A stretch of 64,000 bases of DNA from Brevundimonas sp. Lineage in GTDB: Bacteria > Pseudomonadota > Alphaproteobacteria > Caulobacterales > Caulobacteraceae. Location of the stretch: positions 83,086-147,085 of the forward strand of contig NZ_JAQSDY010000028.1 in assembly GCF_029946145.1 (NCBI RefSeq). Reading direction: 5' to 3'. Positions 1 through 7,938 of the stretch are shown one piece after another. The notes below the pieces were generated by a model. That model worked only from the letters and a program-made list of their open reading frames with translations, searched no databases and had not been told where the DNA came from. The translations under genes were made by a program, and so were the position numbers. Each line of letters begins with the position of its first letter. The stretch's first letter is position 1.

Positions 1-128
1 AAATCTGTCGCCAGTCCTTGGACTGATGAGCCGGCCGGCATCCCGGTCTTGGCCCATGACGGGGCGGGTGCCAGCAGCGAGGCCAGCAGGATTCTGCGGT
101 TCAGGAGGGGGGAGCGCTGTGCGGCCAT
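1..128 (-). CDS. N-terminus of a secreted protein, cut by the window edge
   Basis: An open frame runs from an ATG at 128 down to base 1 with no stop (42 codons). The first residues read MAAQRSPLLNRRILLASL, followed by APAPSWAKTG. This has the shape of a Sec or Tat-like signal peptide: a twin-Arg n-region, a short hydrophobic core and an AxA-type cleavage site (SWA-K). The mature sequence is too short to assign a family. The CTTAAG direct-repeat operator at 152-168 ends 23 bases before the ATG, so the gene probably belongs to the same regulon as the 7.7, 18.8, 21 and 28.3 kb sites. The N-terminus faintly resembles that of the binding protein at 28355. The function is unknown, and the CDS call rests on the signal peptide and the operator. 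Confidence 0.55.
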   Translation of the reverse strand, partial: MAAQRSPLLNRRILLASLLAPAPSWAKTGMPAGSSVQGLATD

Positions 129-151
129 GCGACCGACACCGCGTCGCCAAC

Positions 152-168
152 CTTATGGCAGCCTTAAG
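152..168 (-). promoter_or_regulatory. CTTAAG direct-repeat operator (PmrA/QseB-type box)
   Basis: Read on the minus strand, the site is CTTAAG-GCTGC-CATAAG: two hexamers on an 11-bp period with one mismatch in the second half-site. It lies directly upstream of the truncated secreted-protein gene. It shares half-site, spacing and spacer character (RCTGV) with the other boxes in this window. Confidence 0.6.
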
Positions 169-181
169 GTCGGCGGGTCCG

Positions 182-511
182 TCAGCCCCAGCGCGCAAAG
201 ATGGCTGCGCCGTCTTCGGACTTCAGGAAGTCAAGGAAGGGCTGGGCGTCCGGATCCTGGTGGCCGCCTGCGGTCACGACCGCGCCCGCGTCGCGATAGA
301 TCCGACAAGGCTCCGCAACCTCGACGCGTCGACCAGGTCTCGGCGCGGATGCGACCGTCCAAGGCGGTGACGAGATCCGTCATCATCATCATCATCATCA
401 TCTCCGAGCCGAAGAAGATCAGGTCGCCGTCTGTCTTGGCCTGGTCCAGCCATTGCGGGCCCCGCGGGCCCGTCGCCCGTCCGCGCGGCTGCCAATCGTG
501 ACGCGCGTTCA
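182..511 (-). pseudogene. Degenerate acfC-like substrate-binding protein gene
   Basis: Translating the minus strand gives fragments that match the intact AcfC-like protein at 29547-30335. First comes PQWLDQAK...DLIFFGSE..TDLVTALDGRIRAE. After a frame change this is followed by VEVAEPCRIYRDAGAVVTAG and a C-terminal FLDFLKSEDGAAIFARWG ending at a stop at 182-184. The N-terminal ~60 residues are missing because the fragment abuts the methyltransferase gene. About 95 central codons are deleted at roughly position 330, and the frame is lost there. A run of seven ATG codons replaces the normal two Met. The gene cannot make a working binding protein. It looks like a decayed second copy of the downstream acfC gene. 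Confidence 0.8.
381..401 (-). repeat. (ATG)7 trinucleotide expansion inside the acfC-like pseudogene
   Basis: Seven CAT units on the plus strand equal seven ATG codons on the minus strand. The intact paralogue has the sequence GSETMMTDF at this place, so two Met codons have become seven. Replication slippage in an unselected sequence is the simple explanation. Confidence 0.85.
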
Positions 512-1384
512 CGTCCGGGCGCTGACGAGCCAGACCTTGGCCGGCATCATGACTCCGTTCGGGGTCTGGCGATCATCGTATAGGTCCATGAGGTCGCGAG
601 AAAGCCGCGTGACCGAGTCTGGTCCGATCGTTGCTATCCGGTCCCGGAATGCCATGCCGTCAAGGGCGAAGGCGACGGCCTGATCCGGCGTGGCGCCTGG
701 GCCGCCAAACGGCAGATCGCCACTCCAGGTCTCGAATTCGATCCCTGAGAACCCATTCGTCGCGAGGACGTCGCCCAGATATTCGGTGTCCTCGAAGGCG
801 AAGGGGCCGGGGGTCCGCGGTTCCGGGCGTGGCAGATCGATATAGCGGCGCATGATCGCGACCATGGCGGCCATCCAGAGATTATCGCGGGGCGCGGCCC
901 AGACGGCCAGATCCAGCCGGCCACCGGGCCGGATCATGCCGCGTAGATTGGCGAAGGCCGGATAGGGCTCCGGGAAGAACATGCTGCCAAAACGCGAGAT
1001 CATCCGGTCGAAGGGGGCCGCGTCCAGCTGGACCGCCGCGGCATCGGCACATACGAAGTCTACATCGATCTCGCTGGCTCCTGCCGCCCGCTCGCGGGCC
1101 CGACGTAGCAGAACCGGCGAGATGTCCAGCCCCAGAGCGATTCCGTCCGGCGCGACCGCGCGGGCGGCCGCGAGTGTCGTGGCGCCGCCTCCGCATCCGA
1201 TGTCGACGACCCGTTCGCCGGGCGCGAGGGCGGCTCGGGCGAGTAGGGCCTCGCCGATCGGGGCGATCATCCCCTCGAATGTGTCGAGATGGGTGAGCCA
1301 GCGCGCGCCCATTTCGCCCGCCCAGTCCTCACCAGGCTCGGGGGCGTGAGCGGAGCGGGTCAGGCCCGGGGCCGTATCCGACAT
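509..1384 (-). CDS. Class I SAM-dependent methyltransferase
   Basis: The 291-residue protein carries motif I (VVDIGCGGGATT, about residues 60-71), an acidic residue after the second strand (GLDIS) and a post-motif region (PFDRMISRFGSMFF). These are typical of UbiE/COQ5-like or small-molecule class I methyltransferases. No signal peptide or membrane segment is seen, so it is cytosolic. The ATG at 1384 follows a good AGGAAG ribosome site. Its stop overlaps the start of the acfC-like remnant, marking the edge of a rearrangement. The substrate cannot be told from sequence. It is not visibly part of the CTTAAG regulon. Confidence 0.85.
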   Translation of the reverse strand: MSDTAPGLTRSAHAPEPGEDWAGEMGARWLTHLDTFEGMIAPIGEALLARAALAPGERVVDIGCGGGATTLAAARAVAPDGIALGLDISPVLLRRARERAAGASEIDVDFVCADAAAVQLDAAPFDRMISRFGSMFFPEPYPAFANLRGMIRPGGRLDLAVWAAPRDNLWMAAMVAIMRRYIDLPRPEPRTPGPFAFEDTEYLGDVLATNGFSGIEFETWSGDLPFGGPGATPDQAVAFALDGMAFRDRIATIGPDSVTRLSRDLMDLYDDRQTPNGVMMPAKVWLVSART

Positions 1385-1879
1385 GTTGGTCTTCCTGTGA
1401 AGAGGCCGAGGGGCGCGGTCAGACCCGGTGACGCGCCGAATGGCGGCCGCTGACCGGTCCGCCCCGCGGCGGACGGGTCAGGCGCGAACACTCCGGCCGA
1501 CAGGGGCGTCAGGCCAAGGATCATCACGGGCGAGCTCCATGACCGTTCCCCTTCCCAAAACCCCAATCGCCCAAGGTCGGGCCGGAACGATGATACCGAA
1601 CAGGCGGTCAGGCTGCTGGCGATGACCGACGCGAGACCCGATTGAGCGAACGACATGGCCGTGATCCTCCCCGATGGCCTGCCCTGACTCTGCCTGCGGC
1701 CGTCTGGCGTTATACCGGCTCCTTCAGCTCCCGGCGAGTTCGAGCACGCCCCAAACGCATAGGCCGCCACAGGTGTCCAGATCTCCGGCCAGTTGCTTTC
1801 ATAATTCCGGACGCCGATCCTTCCGATATCCGACGCCATCGGATCATCAGACCCACCCGTCAGCGCCTTGCGGGCCCGA
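1385..1879. other. Intergenic stretch with one doubtful small ORF
   Basis: This 495-base gap lies between the methyltransferase and the outer-membrane efflux gene. On the minus strand an ATG at 1656, preceded by GGAGG, opens a 98-codon frame ending at 1360 inside the methyltransferase start. The predicted product begins with a weakly hydrophobic stretch (MSFAQSGLASVIASSLTAC), then becomes low-complexity Pro/Gly/Arg. It could be a leader peptide, a decayed gene or noise. No operator repeat of the CTTAAG type is present here. Confidence 0.3.
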
Positions 1880-3352
1880 TCAGGGCGTCTCCATCGCCAC
1901 GGGGGCCGAGAAACCGGTCTGTGGACCGGAATATCCACCACCCAAGGCCCGGACAAGGACGACGGCGGCCTGCATCCGCGACGTCACGACCGAGAGGGCC
2001 GCACGCTCGCTCTCGAGCGCCGTCGTTTGCGCCGTCACGACCTCGAGAAAGTCGCTCGCGCCTTCCTCATAGAGGATGAGGGCCAGCGCCTCCGTCCGTT
2101 TCGCGGCGTCCGCGGCCCGACGTTGCTGCGTGGCTTGCTCCGCCAGATCCCGGGCCGCCGCCAAGGCGTCCTCCACCTCGCGAAACGCCTCAAGGACGGT
2201 TCCTCGATAGGCGGCCGACAGCTCCGCGTGACGGGCCCGGCTCGCCGCGACCTCCGCCTTTCGCGCGCCGCCGTCCCACAGCGGGATCGTCGCCGAAAGG
2301 GGACCCAGGCTCCAGAAACTGGCGGGCGCCGCGAGCAGCGCGCCCTGGGCCGCCTGATATCCTCCTCCCAGACCGATGTTGAGGACCGGGAAATAGGCGG
2401 CCCGCGCGACGCCGATCCGGGCATTGGCCGCCGCCATGCGACGCTCGGCGGCGGCGATGTCGGGCCGCCGTCGCAATAGCTCCGAAGGAACGCCCCCTGG
2501 AATATGGGGCGGCAAAGGCCGGCTGCTGGACGGGGGGACGGTGAACTCCGAAGCGGCGTCTCCTGTGAGCGCCGCGATCTGGTTCTCGACCTGGACGCGA
2601 CGGCGGTGGACGTCGACGCGGCGCGCTCGCGCGCCGGCGAGTTGCGCTTCGGCCCGGCCCACATCCACCCCCGACGCGACCCCGACCTCGTGACGGGTCG
2701 CGGTGAGCGCATGGGCGTGGCTGTAGGCCGTCACGGTCTGGTCCAGGAGCGCTAATTCCGAGTCCAGCCCACGAAGTCGGAAATAGGCGTCGGCCAGGGT
2801 GGCCTGCAGGCTCAGCCGGACATTGACCAGATCCGCCCCGCTGGCGTCCGCCTCGGCGCGGCTGGCCTCCACGGCGTCGCGGACCCGGCCCCAGAGGTCG
2901 AGCTCATAGCCGAACGCCGCGCCGAGGAAGGATTGATCATAGGCGTCTGTCGGCGTCTGGCCGCCCGCGCGGGTCCGCGACTGCTGTTGGCGTTCGACCC
3001 TGCCGCTGACGGTCAGTCGGGGATGAAGACCGGCGGAGTCGAGACCTGCGGTCGCGCGGGCCTGATCATATCGGGCGAGCGCCGCCGCGAGTGTCGGGCT
3101 CGCGCGATCCAGCTTGAGAATGAGCGCGTCGAGCACGGGGTCCTGAAACAGGCTCCACCAGCCACCTTGAGGGACAGCGTCGCCGGGCGTCGCCGAGGCC
3201 CAGGCCGCGCCGGCGCCTTGCCCCTCCGGCCCCGTCGCCAAGGCCTTGTAGACGGAAGGGGTCGGGGTGACCGGAAGTTCAAGCGGCGGGGCGAGGGCGC
3301 ATCCCGAAAGCGCGGCGAACGCGAGAGGCCAGGCCAGCCTAGTCCTGAGCAT
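1880..3352 (-). CDS. RND efflux outer-membrane lipoprotein (NodT/OprM family)
   Basis: This is a 490-residue TolC-fold outer-membrane channel. The chosen ATG (3352) gives MLRTRLAWPLAFAALSGC, a lipoprotein signal with lipobox LSGC (Cys18). An upstream in-frame start would add 11 unneeded residues. The body shows the two OEP repeats typical of the family, including the GLRPRLTVSG-like region and the conserved RRRPDIAAAERRMAAANARIGVARAAYFP stretch around residues 300-330. The start overlaps the adaptor stop by 14 bases, so translation is coupled. With the adaptor and the RND pump upstream it forms a complete tripartite exporter. Its cargo is unknown, but the operon lies under a CTTAAG box shared with sulfur-redox genes. 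Confidence 0.93.
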   Translation of the reverse strand: MLRTRLAWPLAFAALSGCALAPPLELPVTPTPSVYKALATGPEGQGAGAAWASATPGDAVPQGGWWSLFQDPVLDALILKLDRASPTLAAALARYDQARATAGLDSAGLHPRLTVSGRVERQQQSRTRAGGQTPTDAYDQSFLGAAFGYELDLWGRVRDAVEASRAEADASGADLVNVRLSLQATLADAYFRLRGLDSELALLDQTVTAYSHAHALTATRHEVGVASGVDVGRAEAQLAGARARRVDVHRRRVQVENQIAALTGDAASEFTVPPSSSRPLPPHIPGGVPSELLRRRPDIAAAERRMAAANARIGVARAAYFPVLNIGLGGGYQAAQGALLAAPASFWSLGPLSATIPLWDGGARKAEVAASRARHAELSAAYRGTVLEAFREVEDALAAARDLAEQATQQRRAADAAKRTEALALILYEEGASDFLEVVTAQTTALESERAALSVVTSRMQAAVVLVRALGGGYSGPQTGFSAPVAMETP

Positions 3353-4508
3353 TGGCGCGGCCCCGAGGTGGTTGTTGTCGGACACTCACCCGATCGCCGT
3401 CGGCCAGGGCGTCGGGTGGCGCATTGATAAGGCGCGCTCCCGGTCGCACGCCGTCGAGGATCTCGACGGTGCGACCCTGGTCGCGACCCAGGCGCACCGG
3501 GGTGAGGGACACCCTGCCTTTGGAATCGACCGAAGCGACGGAAGGCCCGTTGCGGCCGAGGATCAAGGCGCTCGCCGGGATGATGACGCCGCCGCCGCCG
3601 GTAACGGGGAAGGTGACTTCAGCGTAGCTTCCGGGTTTCAGCCGCCGCAGCGGGTTGTCCGCCTGGAGTTCCACCAGCATCGTGCCGGAGCGCCCATCCA
3701 CGGCCTGGGCGCTCCGGGTCACCACCGCCGGAAAGGTCTCGCCGGGCGCCTCGGGCAGCCGCAGCTCGGCGCGCATGCCGGGCCGGATATCGGCGGACGC
3801 CGATTGCGGCACGCGGACCTGGACGCGCATTCGACGCGTGTCGGCGATCGTGAACAGCGGCGCTGCAGCCACGCCCGCCGTCACCAGGGCCCCGACTTCC
3901 GCCGAGCGGCTGGTCACGATCCCATCGAACGGCGCGGCAAGCCGTGTGAAGCCCCGGAGCGCGGCCAGCCGCTGGACGTTGGCCTGGGCGGCGTCCGCGA
4001 CCGCCGCGCTGGCGGCCAGGGCGCCGGTCTTCTCGTCCGCGGCCTGGCGCGATACGGCATCCCGCTCCAGCAACGCGCTCCAGCGGTCCGCGGTGGCCCG
4101 CGCGAGGGACAGATCGGCCAGGGCCATCTGATGCTGGGCGCGCGCCTGGGCGAGTTGAAGGTCGAGTTCCGGCGCGTCCAGCACGGCTAGGATCTGCCCA
4201 CCGCGCACCGGGTCGCCGATATCGACCAGCCAGCGTTCGACATAGCCGTTGGTGCGCGCGTGGATGTCAGCGGTGTTCCACGCCTGGATCTCCGCGGCCA
4301 GGACCAGCTTGCCTTCCGTGTCCGCGGCGGTCGCCTGGATCAGGCTGACGGTCGGGATCGCCGCCTCGCGGGAGACTTCGGCGAGCGCGTCGTCGTTCGC
4401 ATCGCGCGCCCACGCGCCCCAGGCGATGATCGCGACCGCGCCAAGGGCGCCGGCCGCGAGGGCGGGATTCAGCCCGACCGCGCGAACCTTACTGAACATG
4501 GGCGACAT
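3339..4508 (-). CDS. RND efflux periplasmic adaptor (membrane fusion protein)
   Basis: This is a 389-residue adaptor with one N-terminal membrane anchor (about residues 15-33). A lipoyl half (IHARTNGYVERWLVDIGDPV), an alpha-hairpin with the QLAQARAQHQ pattern, the returning lipoyl half (LAAPFDGIVTSRSAEVGALV) and a beta-barrel follow. The start at 4508 (MSPMFSKV) is preferred over 4553 because GGAAAA sits just upstream. The gene overlaps the RND pump by 20 bases and the outer-membrane gene by 14. It links the inner-membrane pump to the outer-membrane channel. The sequence is of the drug/organic type, without His/Met-rich metal tails. Confidence 0.92.
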   Translation of the reverse strand: MSPMFSKVRAVGLNPALAAGALGAVAIIAWGAWARDANDDALAEVSREAAIPTVSLIQATAADTEGKLVLAAEIQAWNTADIHARTNGYVERWLVDIGDPVRGGQILAVLDAPELDLQLAQARAQHQMALADLSLARATADRWSALLERDAVSRQAADEKTGALAASAAVADAAQANVQRLAALRGFTRLAAPFDGIVTSRSAEVGALVTAGVAAAPLFTIADTRRMRVQVRVPQSASADIRPGMRAELRLPEAPGETFPAVVTRSAQAVDGRSGTMLVELQADNPLRRLKPGSYAEVTFPVTGGGGVIIPASALILGRNGPSVASVDSKGRVSLTPVRLGRDQGRTVEILDGVRPGARLINAPPDALADGDRVSVRQQPPRGRANAQD

Positions 4509-7500
4509 CGAGTTTTCCTGCTGCGGAGCGCTGACCGGCGCGGCGGTGAACAAAGCTGAAGATGGCTGGCACCAAGAACAGCGTAGCGGCGGTCGCCACG
4601 ATCAGCCCGCCGATGACGGCGCGTCCGAGCGGCGCGTTTTGTTCTCCGCCCTCGCCGATCCCGAGCGCCATGGGCGTCATGCCGATGATCATGGCCAGGG
4701 CGGTCATGAGAACGGGCCTGAAACGGACGAGCCCGGCTTCCAGAGCGGCCTGGGTGGCGTCCCCGAGGACGGCGAGCCGCTCGCGGGCGAAGCTGACGAT
4801 CAGGATCGAATTGGCCGTCGAGACGCCCAGGCACATGATCGCGCCGGTCAGGGCGGGCACCGAGAGCGTCGTGCCGGTGACGAACAGGATCCAGACGATT
4901 CCGGCCAGGGCGCCGGGCAGGGCCGAGATGATGACCAGCGGATCGGCCCAGCTCTGGAAATTGACCACCAGCACCAGATAGATCAGCAGCACCGCGCCGA
5001 TCATCCCCAGCGTCAGGCCCGCGAACGCCGCGTTCATCGTGGCGTACTGGCCGCGGACCGTGACCTTGGCGCCCTTCGGCGGGCCCTGCTCGAGATCCTT
5101 GATCACGGCCTTCACGTCACCGGCCACGGCGCCGAGGTCGCGGCCATGGGCGGTGGCGAAGATATTGATCGTCGGCTGGATGTCGTAATGGCTGATCACC
5201 GAGGCGACGCCGGTTCGGCGCAAGTCGCTCAACCCGCCCAGAGTTTGCGCGGCCGAACCGCCCGCGCCGGTCACCGGAAGCGATTGCAGGTCCTCGATGG
5301 AGCCGACCCGATGCTCCGGCACCTGGGCCACGACGGGGTAGGAGACTCCGTTTTCCGGGTTGAGGAAAAACACGGGGGCCGTCTGCGAGGTGCCGGCGAG
5401 GGCATTGCCGACACTGACGGTGACGTCGCGTTCGGTCAGGCCGTATTGCGCGATGCGGGCGCGGTCGACATCGATGTTCAGCTGCGGATAACGGGCGGAC
5501 TGCTGGATGCGCGCGTCAGCGAGTCCGGGAACGGCGCGCAGGCGGCGGAGCAGCGTTTCCGCATAGGCCGCGTTGGCCGCGAGATCGCGTCCGCTGATCT
5601 GGATGTCGATCGGCGCCGGAGAGCCGAAGTTCAGAATCTGGGACGTGATGTCGGCCGGCAGGAAGGCGAAGCTCAGTCCCGGAAAGCTCTTGGGGAGTTC
5701 CTCCCGGAGCCGCTCCACATGGCGTTCGGTCGGGCGATGCCCTTCTTCCAGGGCGATCAGAATGTCGCCTTCGCTCGAACCGACCGTGCCGCTGTTGTTG
5801 TAGACCGTGTTCAGCGGCGCGCTGGACAGGCCGATATTGTCGACGATGGAGCGCAACTCGCTGTCGGGGATCAACTGGCGGACGCGCTGCTGGACGCGGT
5901 CCATGACGACCGCCGTCTCTTCGATCCGGGTGCCGGCGGGGGCGCGGACGTGAAGCGAGATCTGCCCGGAATCGACGCTGGGGAAGAAGTCGCGGCCAAG
6001 CCAGGGCGTCAGGGCGAACGACGCCAGCACCACGGCCAGAAACACGGGGATGAACACGCGCCGGCCCCCGAGGGCCCGGCCCAGCAGCCGACCATAGGCG
6101 ATCCGCGTCCGCTCGAATCGCGCTTCGAACGCGCGCTGGAAGCGCACCAGGGGGTTGCGGGAGCCCGGTCTGCCGGCGGCATGGAGATCCAGGCCGGGCA
6201 CATGCGGCCGAAGCAGATACTTGGCCAGGGTCGGGACCAGGGTTCGCGACAGCACGAAGGAGGCGATCAGGGCGAACACCACCGCCAGCGCCATCGGCAC
6301 GAAGAGGTAGCCGGCGACCCCTGGCAACAGGAGCATCGGGACGAAGACGATGCAGATGCACAGGAGGGAGACGAAGGCGGGCGTCACGATCTGGGCCGCG
6401 CCGTCCATGATGGCGTCGCGCACGCCCTTGCCCTGCTCAAGATGCCAGTTGATGTTTTCGATGGTCACCGTGGCGTCGTCGACGAGGATGCCGATGGCCA
6501 GGGCCAGTCCCCCCAGGGTCATGACGTTCAGTGTCTGTCCGCTGGCCGAGAGGGCGGCGATCGCGGCCAGGACGGCCAGGGGTATGGAGAGGGCGATGAT
6601 CACCGTCGATCGCCAGGATCCGAGGAAAAGAAGGATCATGAGCGAGGTGAGCGCCGCGGCGATCACGCCTTCTACGACCACGGCTTCGAGCGCCCCTCGG
6701 ACGAAGACGGACTGATCGCCAATGGTTTGAATGGTGAGGGCGTCGGGGAGCCCCGCCGCGATTTCAGGGATTTTCGCCTTGATGCCCTCGACGATCGACA
6801 GGGTCGACGCGGACCCGCCCCGCAGGACCGTCATCAGCGCCGAGCGCTGACCGTTGACGTGAACGACGTTGGTCTGGGGCGCGCTTCCGTCGCGGACATT
6901 GGCGACGTCGCGGATATAGATGGTGGCCCCGTCGACCACCTTCACCGGCAGATCGTTCAGCGCCTCGATCGATCCCGGGGCGTTGTTGAGCTTTATGTTG
7001 TACTGGAACTCGCCGATCTTGGCGAAGCCCGCCGGATTGATCTGATTCTGGGCCGCGATGGCCAGCGAGACGTCCTGGGCCGACAGGCCGCGCGCGCGCA
7101 ACGCCTGGGGGTCGAGGTCGATCTGCACCTGCCGTTGTCGTCCGCCGGCGGGGAAGGGGACGGCCGCGCCGGGGACGGTGATCAGCTGCGGTCGAACCTG
7201 ATTGAGACCGAGATCGTAGAGCTGCTGTTCAGTGAGCCCTTCCCCCGAAAGGGCCAGCTGCACGATCGGGACGGTCGAGGCGTCATAGTTGACGATGAAG
7301 GGCGGGCTTGTGCCAGGGGGCAGCTGGCGAAGCATGGTCTGGGAAATGGAAGTCAACTGCGCGGTCGCTGTGCGGATATCGACGCCGGGCTGAAAATAGA
7401 TCTTCACGATCCCCACGCCGGGCATCGACTGGCTCTCGATATGTTCGACATCGCTGACCGTGGCCGACAGGGCCCGCTCGAACGGCGTGATGATCCGCCC

Positions 7501-7683
7501 GGCCATTTCCTGCGGTGGCAGGCCCGCATAGGTCCAGGCCACGGCGATGACCGGCACCCGGATGTCGGGGAAGATGTCGATGGGCGTGCGAACGGCCGCC
7601 ATGGCTCCGCCCAGCGCGATGAGGATGGCCATGACGATGAAGGTGAGCGGACGCGTCAACGCGATCCGGACGATCCCCATCAT
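4489..7683 (-). CDS. RND-family inner-membrane efflux pump (HAE1-like)
   Basis: The 1064-residue protein starts MMGIVRIALTRPLTF, the usual beginning of an RND pump. It shows the twelve-helix plan with two large periplasmic loops. The proton-relay region reads GILVDDATVTIEN (about residue 400), which carries the Asp-Asp pair of the HAE/drug class rather than the HME metal signature. The TTG at 7743 would add 20 residues and is less likely than the ATG pair at 7683. The pump, adaptor and outer-membrane gene form a three-gene operon read leftwards. A CTTAAG box lies 91 bases upstream. The substrate is unknown: a toxic organic or sulfur compound is a guess from the regulon. Confidence 0.93.
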   Translation of the reverse strand: MMGIVRIALTRPLTFIVMAILIALGGAMAAVRTPIDIFPDIRVPVIAVAWTYAGLPPQEMAGRIITPFERALSATVSDVEHIESQSMPGVGIVKIYFQPGVDIRTATAQLTSISQTMLRQLPPGTSPPFIVNYDASTVPIVQLALSGEGLTEQQLYDLGLNQVRPQLITVPGAAVPFPAGGRQRQVQIDLDPQALRARGLSAQDVSLAIAAQNQINPAGFAKIGEFQYNIKLNNAPGSIEALNDLPVKVVDGATIYIRDVANVRDGSAPQTNVVHVNGQRSALMTVLRGGSASTLSIVEGIKAKIPEIAAGLPDALTIQTIGDQSVFVRGALEAVVVEGVIAAALTSLMILLFLGSWRSTVIIALSIPLAVLAAIAALSASGQTLNVMTLGGLALAIGILVDDATVTIENINWHLEQGKGVRDAIMDGAAQIVTPAFVSLLCICIVFVPMLLLPGVAGYLFVPMALAVVFALIASFVLSRTLVPTLAKYLLRPHVPGLDLHAAGRPGSRNPLVRFQRAFEARFERTRIAYGRLLGRALGGRRVFIPVFLAVVLASFALTPWLGRDFFPSVDSGQISLHVRAPAGTRIEETAVVMDRVQQRVRQLIPDSELRSIVDNIGLSSAPLNTVYNNSGTVGSSEGDILIALEEGHRPTERHVERLREELPKSFPGLSFAFLPADITSQILNFGSPAPIDIQISGRDLAANAAYAETLLRRLRAVPGLADARIQQSARYPQLNIDVDRARIAQYGLTERDVTVSVGNALAGTSQTAPVFFLNPENGVSYPVVAQVPEHRVGSIEDLQSLPVTGAGGSAAQTLGGLSDLRRTGVASVISHYDIQPTINIFATAHGRDLGAVAGDVKAVIKDLEQGPPKGAKVTVRGQYATMNAAFAGLTLGMIGAVLLIYLVLVVNFQSWADPLVIISALPGALAGIVWILFVTGTTLSVPALTGAIMCLGVSTANSILIVSFARERLAVLGDATQAALEAGLVRFRPVLMTALAMIIGMTPMALGIGEGGEQNAPLGRAVIGGLIVATAATLFLVPAIFSFVHRRAGQRSAAGKLDVAHVQ

Positions 7684-7773
7684 GACGCTGTCCGACCCAA
7701 GGCCGTCGTATGCGACGCTGCAACGCTCATCATGGTCCCTCAAGTCGTTCGGGAAGCCGAAGACGCGGCTCAG

Positions 7774-7790
7774 CTTAAGTCGATCTTAAG
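7774..7790 (-). promoter_or_regulatory. CTTAAG direct-repeat operator before the RND pump
   Basis: There are two perfect CTTAAG hexamers, at 7774-7779 and 7785-7790, with an exact 11-bp period. The site is 91 bases upstream of the pump ATG. The spacer on the coding strand is ATCGA, the one box whose spacer departs from RCTGV. It probably binds the response regulator encoded at 20372. Confidence 0.7.
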
Positions 7791-7938
7791 AGGCGGCGCG
7801 CCGTGACGACCGATCCGATGCGGGGGATGCTTGAGGGAAGGACGCTTCATTGCCCTGGGTTCCGGGCTAAGCGCCGAACCGAAGACCGGTAGGGGACCCG
7901 CCTGACGCTGAGGTTTCCCGGGGCCTTCTCCGACGGGA

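Noticed and set aside
381..401. CATCATCAT run resembling an engineered His-tag on the plus strand
   Set aside because: On the minus strand it falls exactly at the Met-Met site of an acfC-like remnant, so slippage in a pseudogene explains it better than cloning.
4249..7806. A very long plus-strand open frame (about 1185 codons)
   Set aside because: It is antisense to the RND pump and adaptor, is Asp/Arg/Gly/His-rich without any domain, and arises from GC-rich codon bias.
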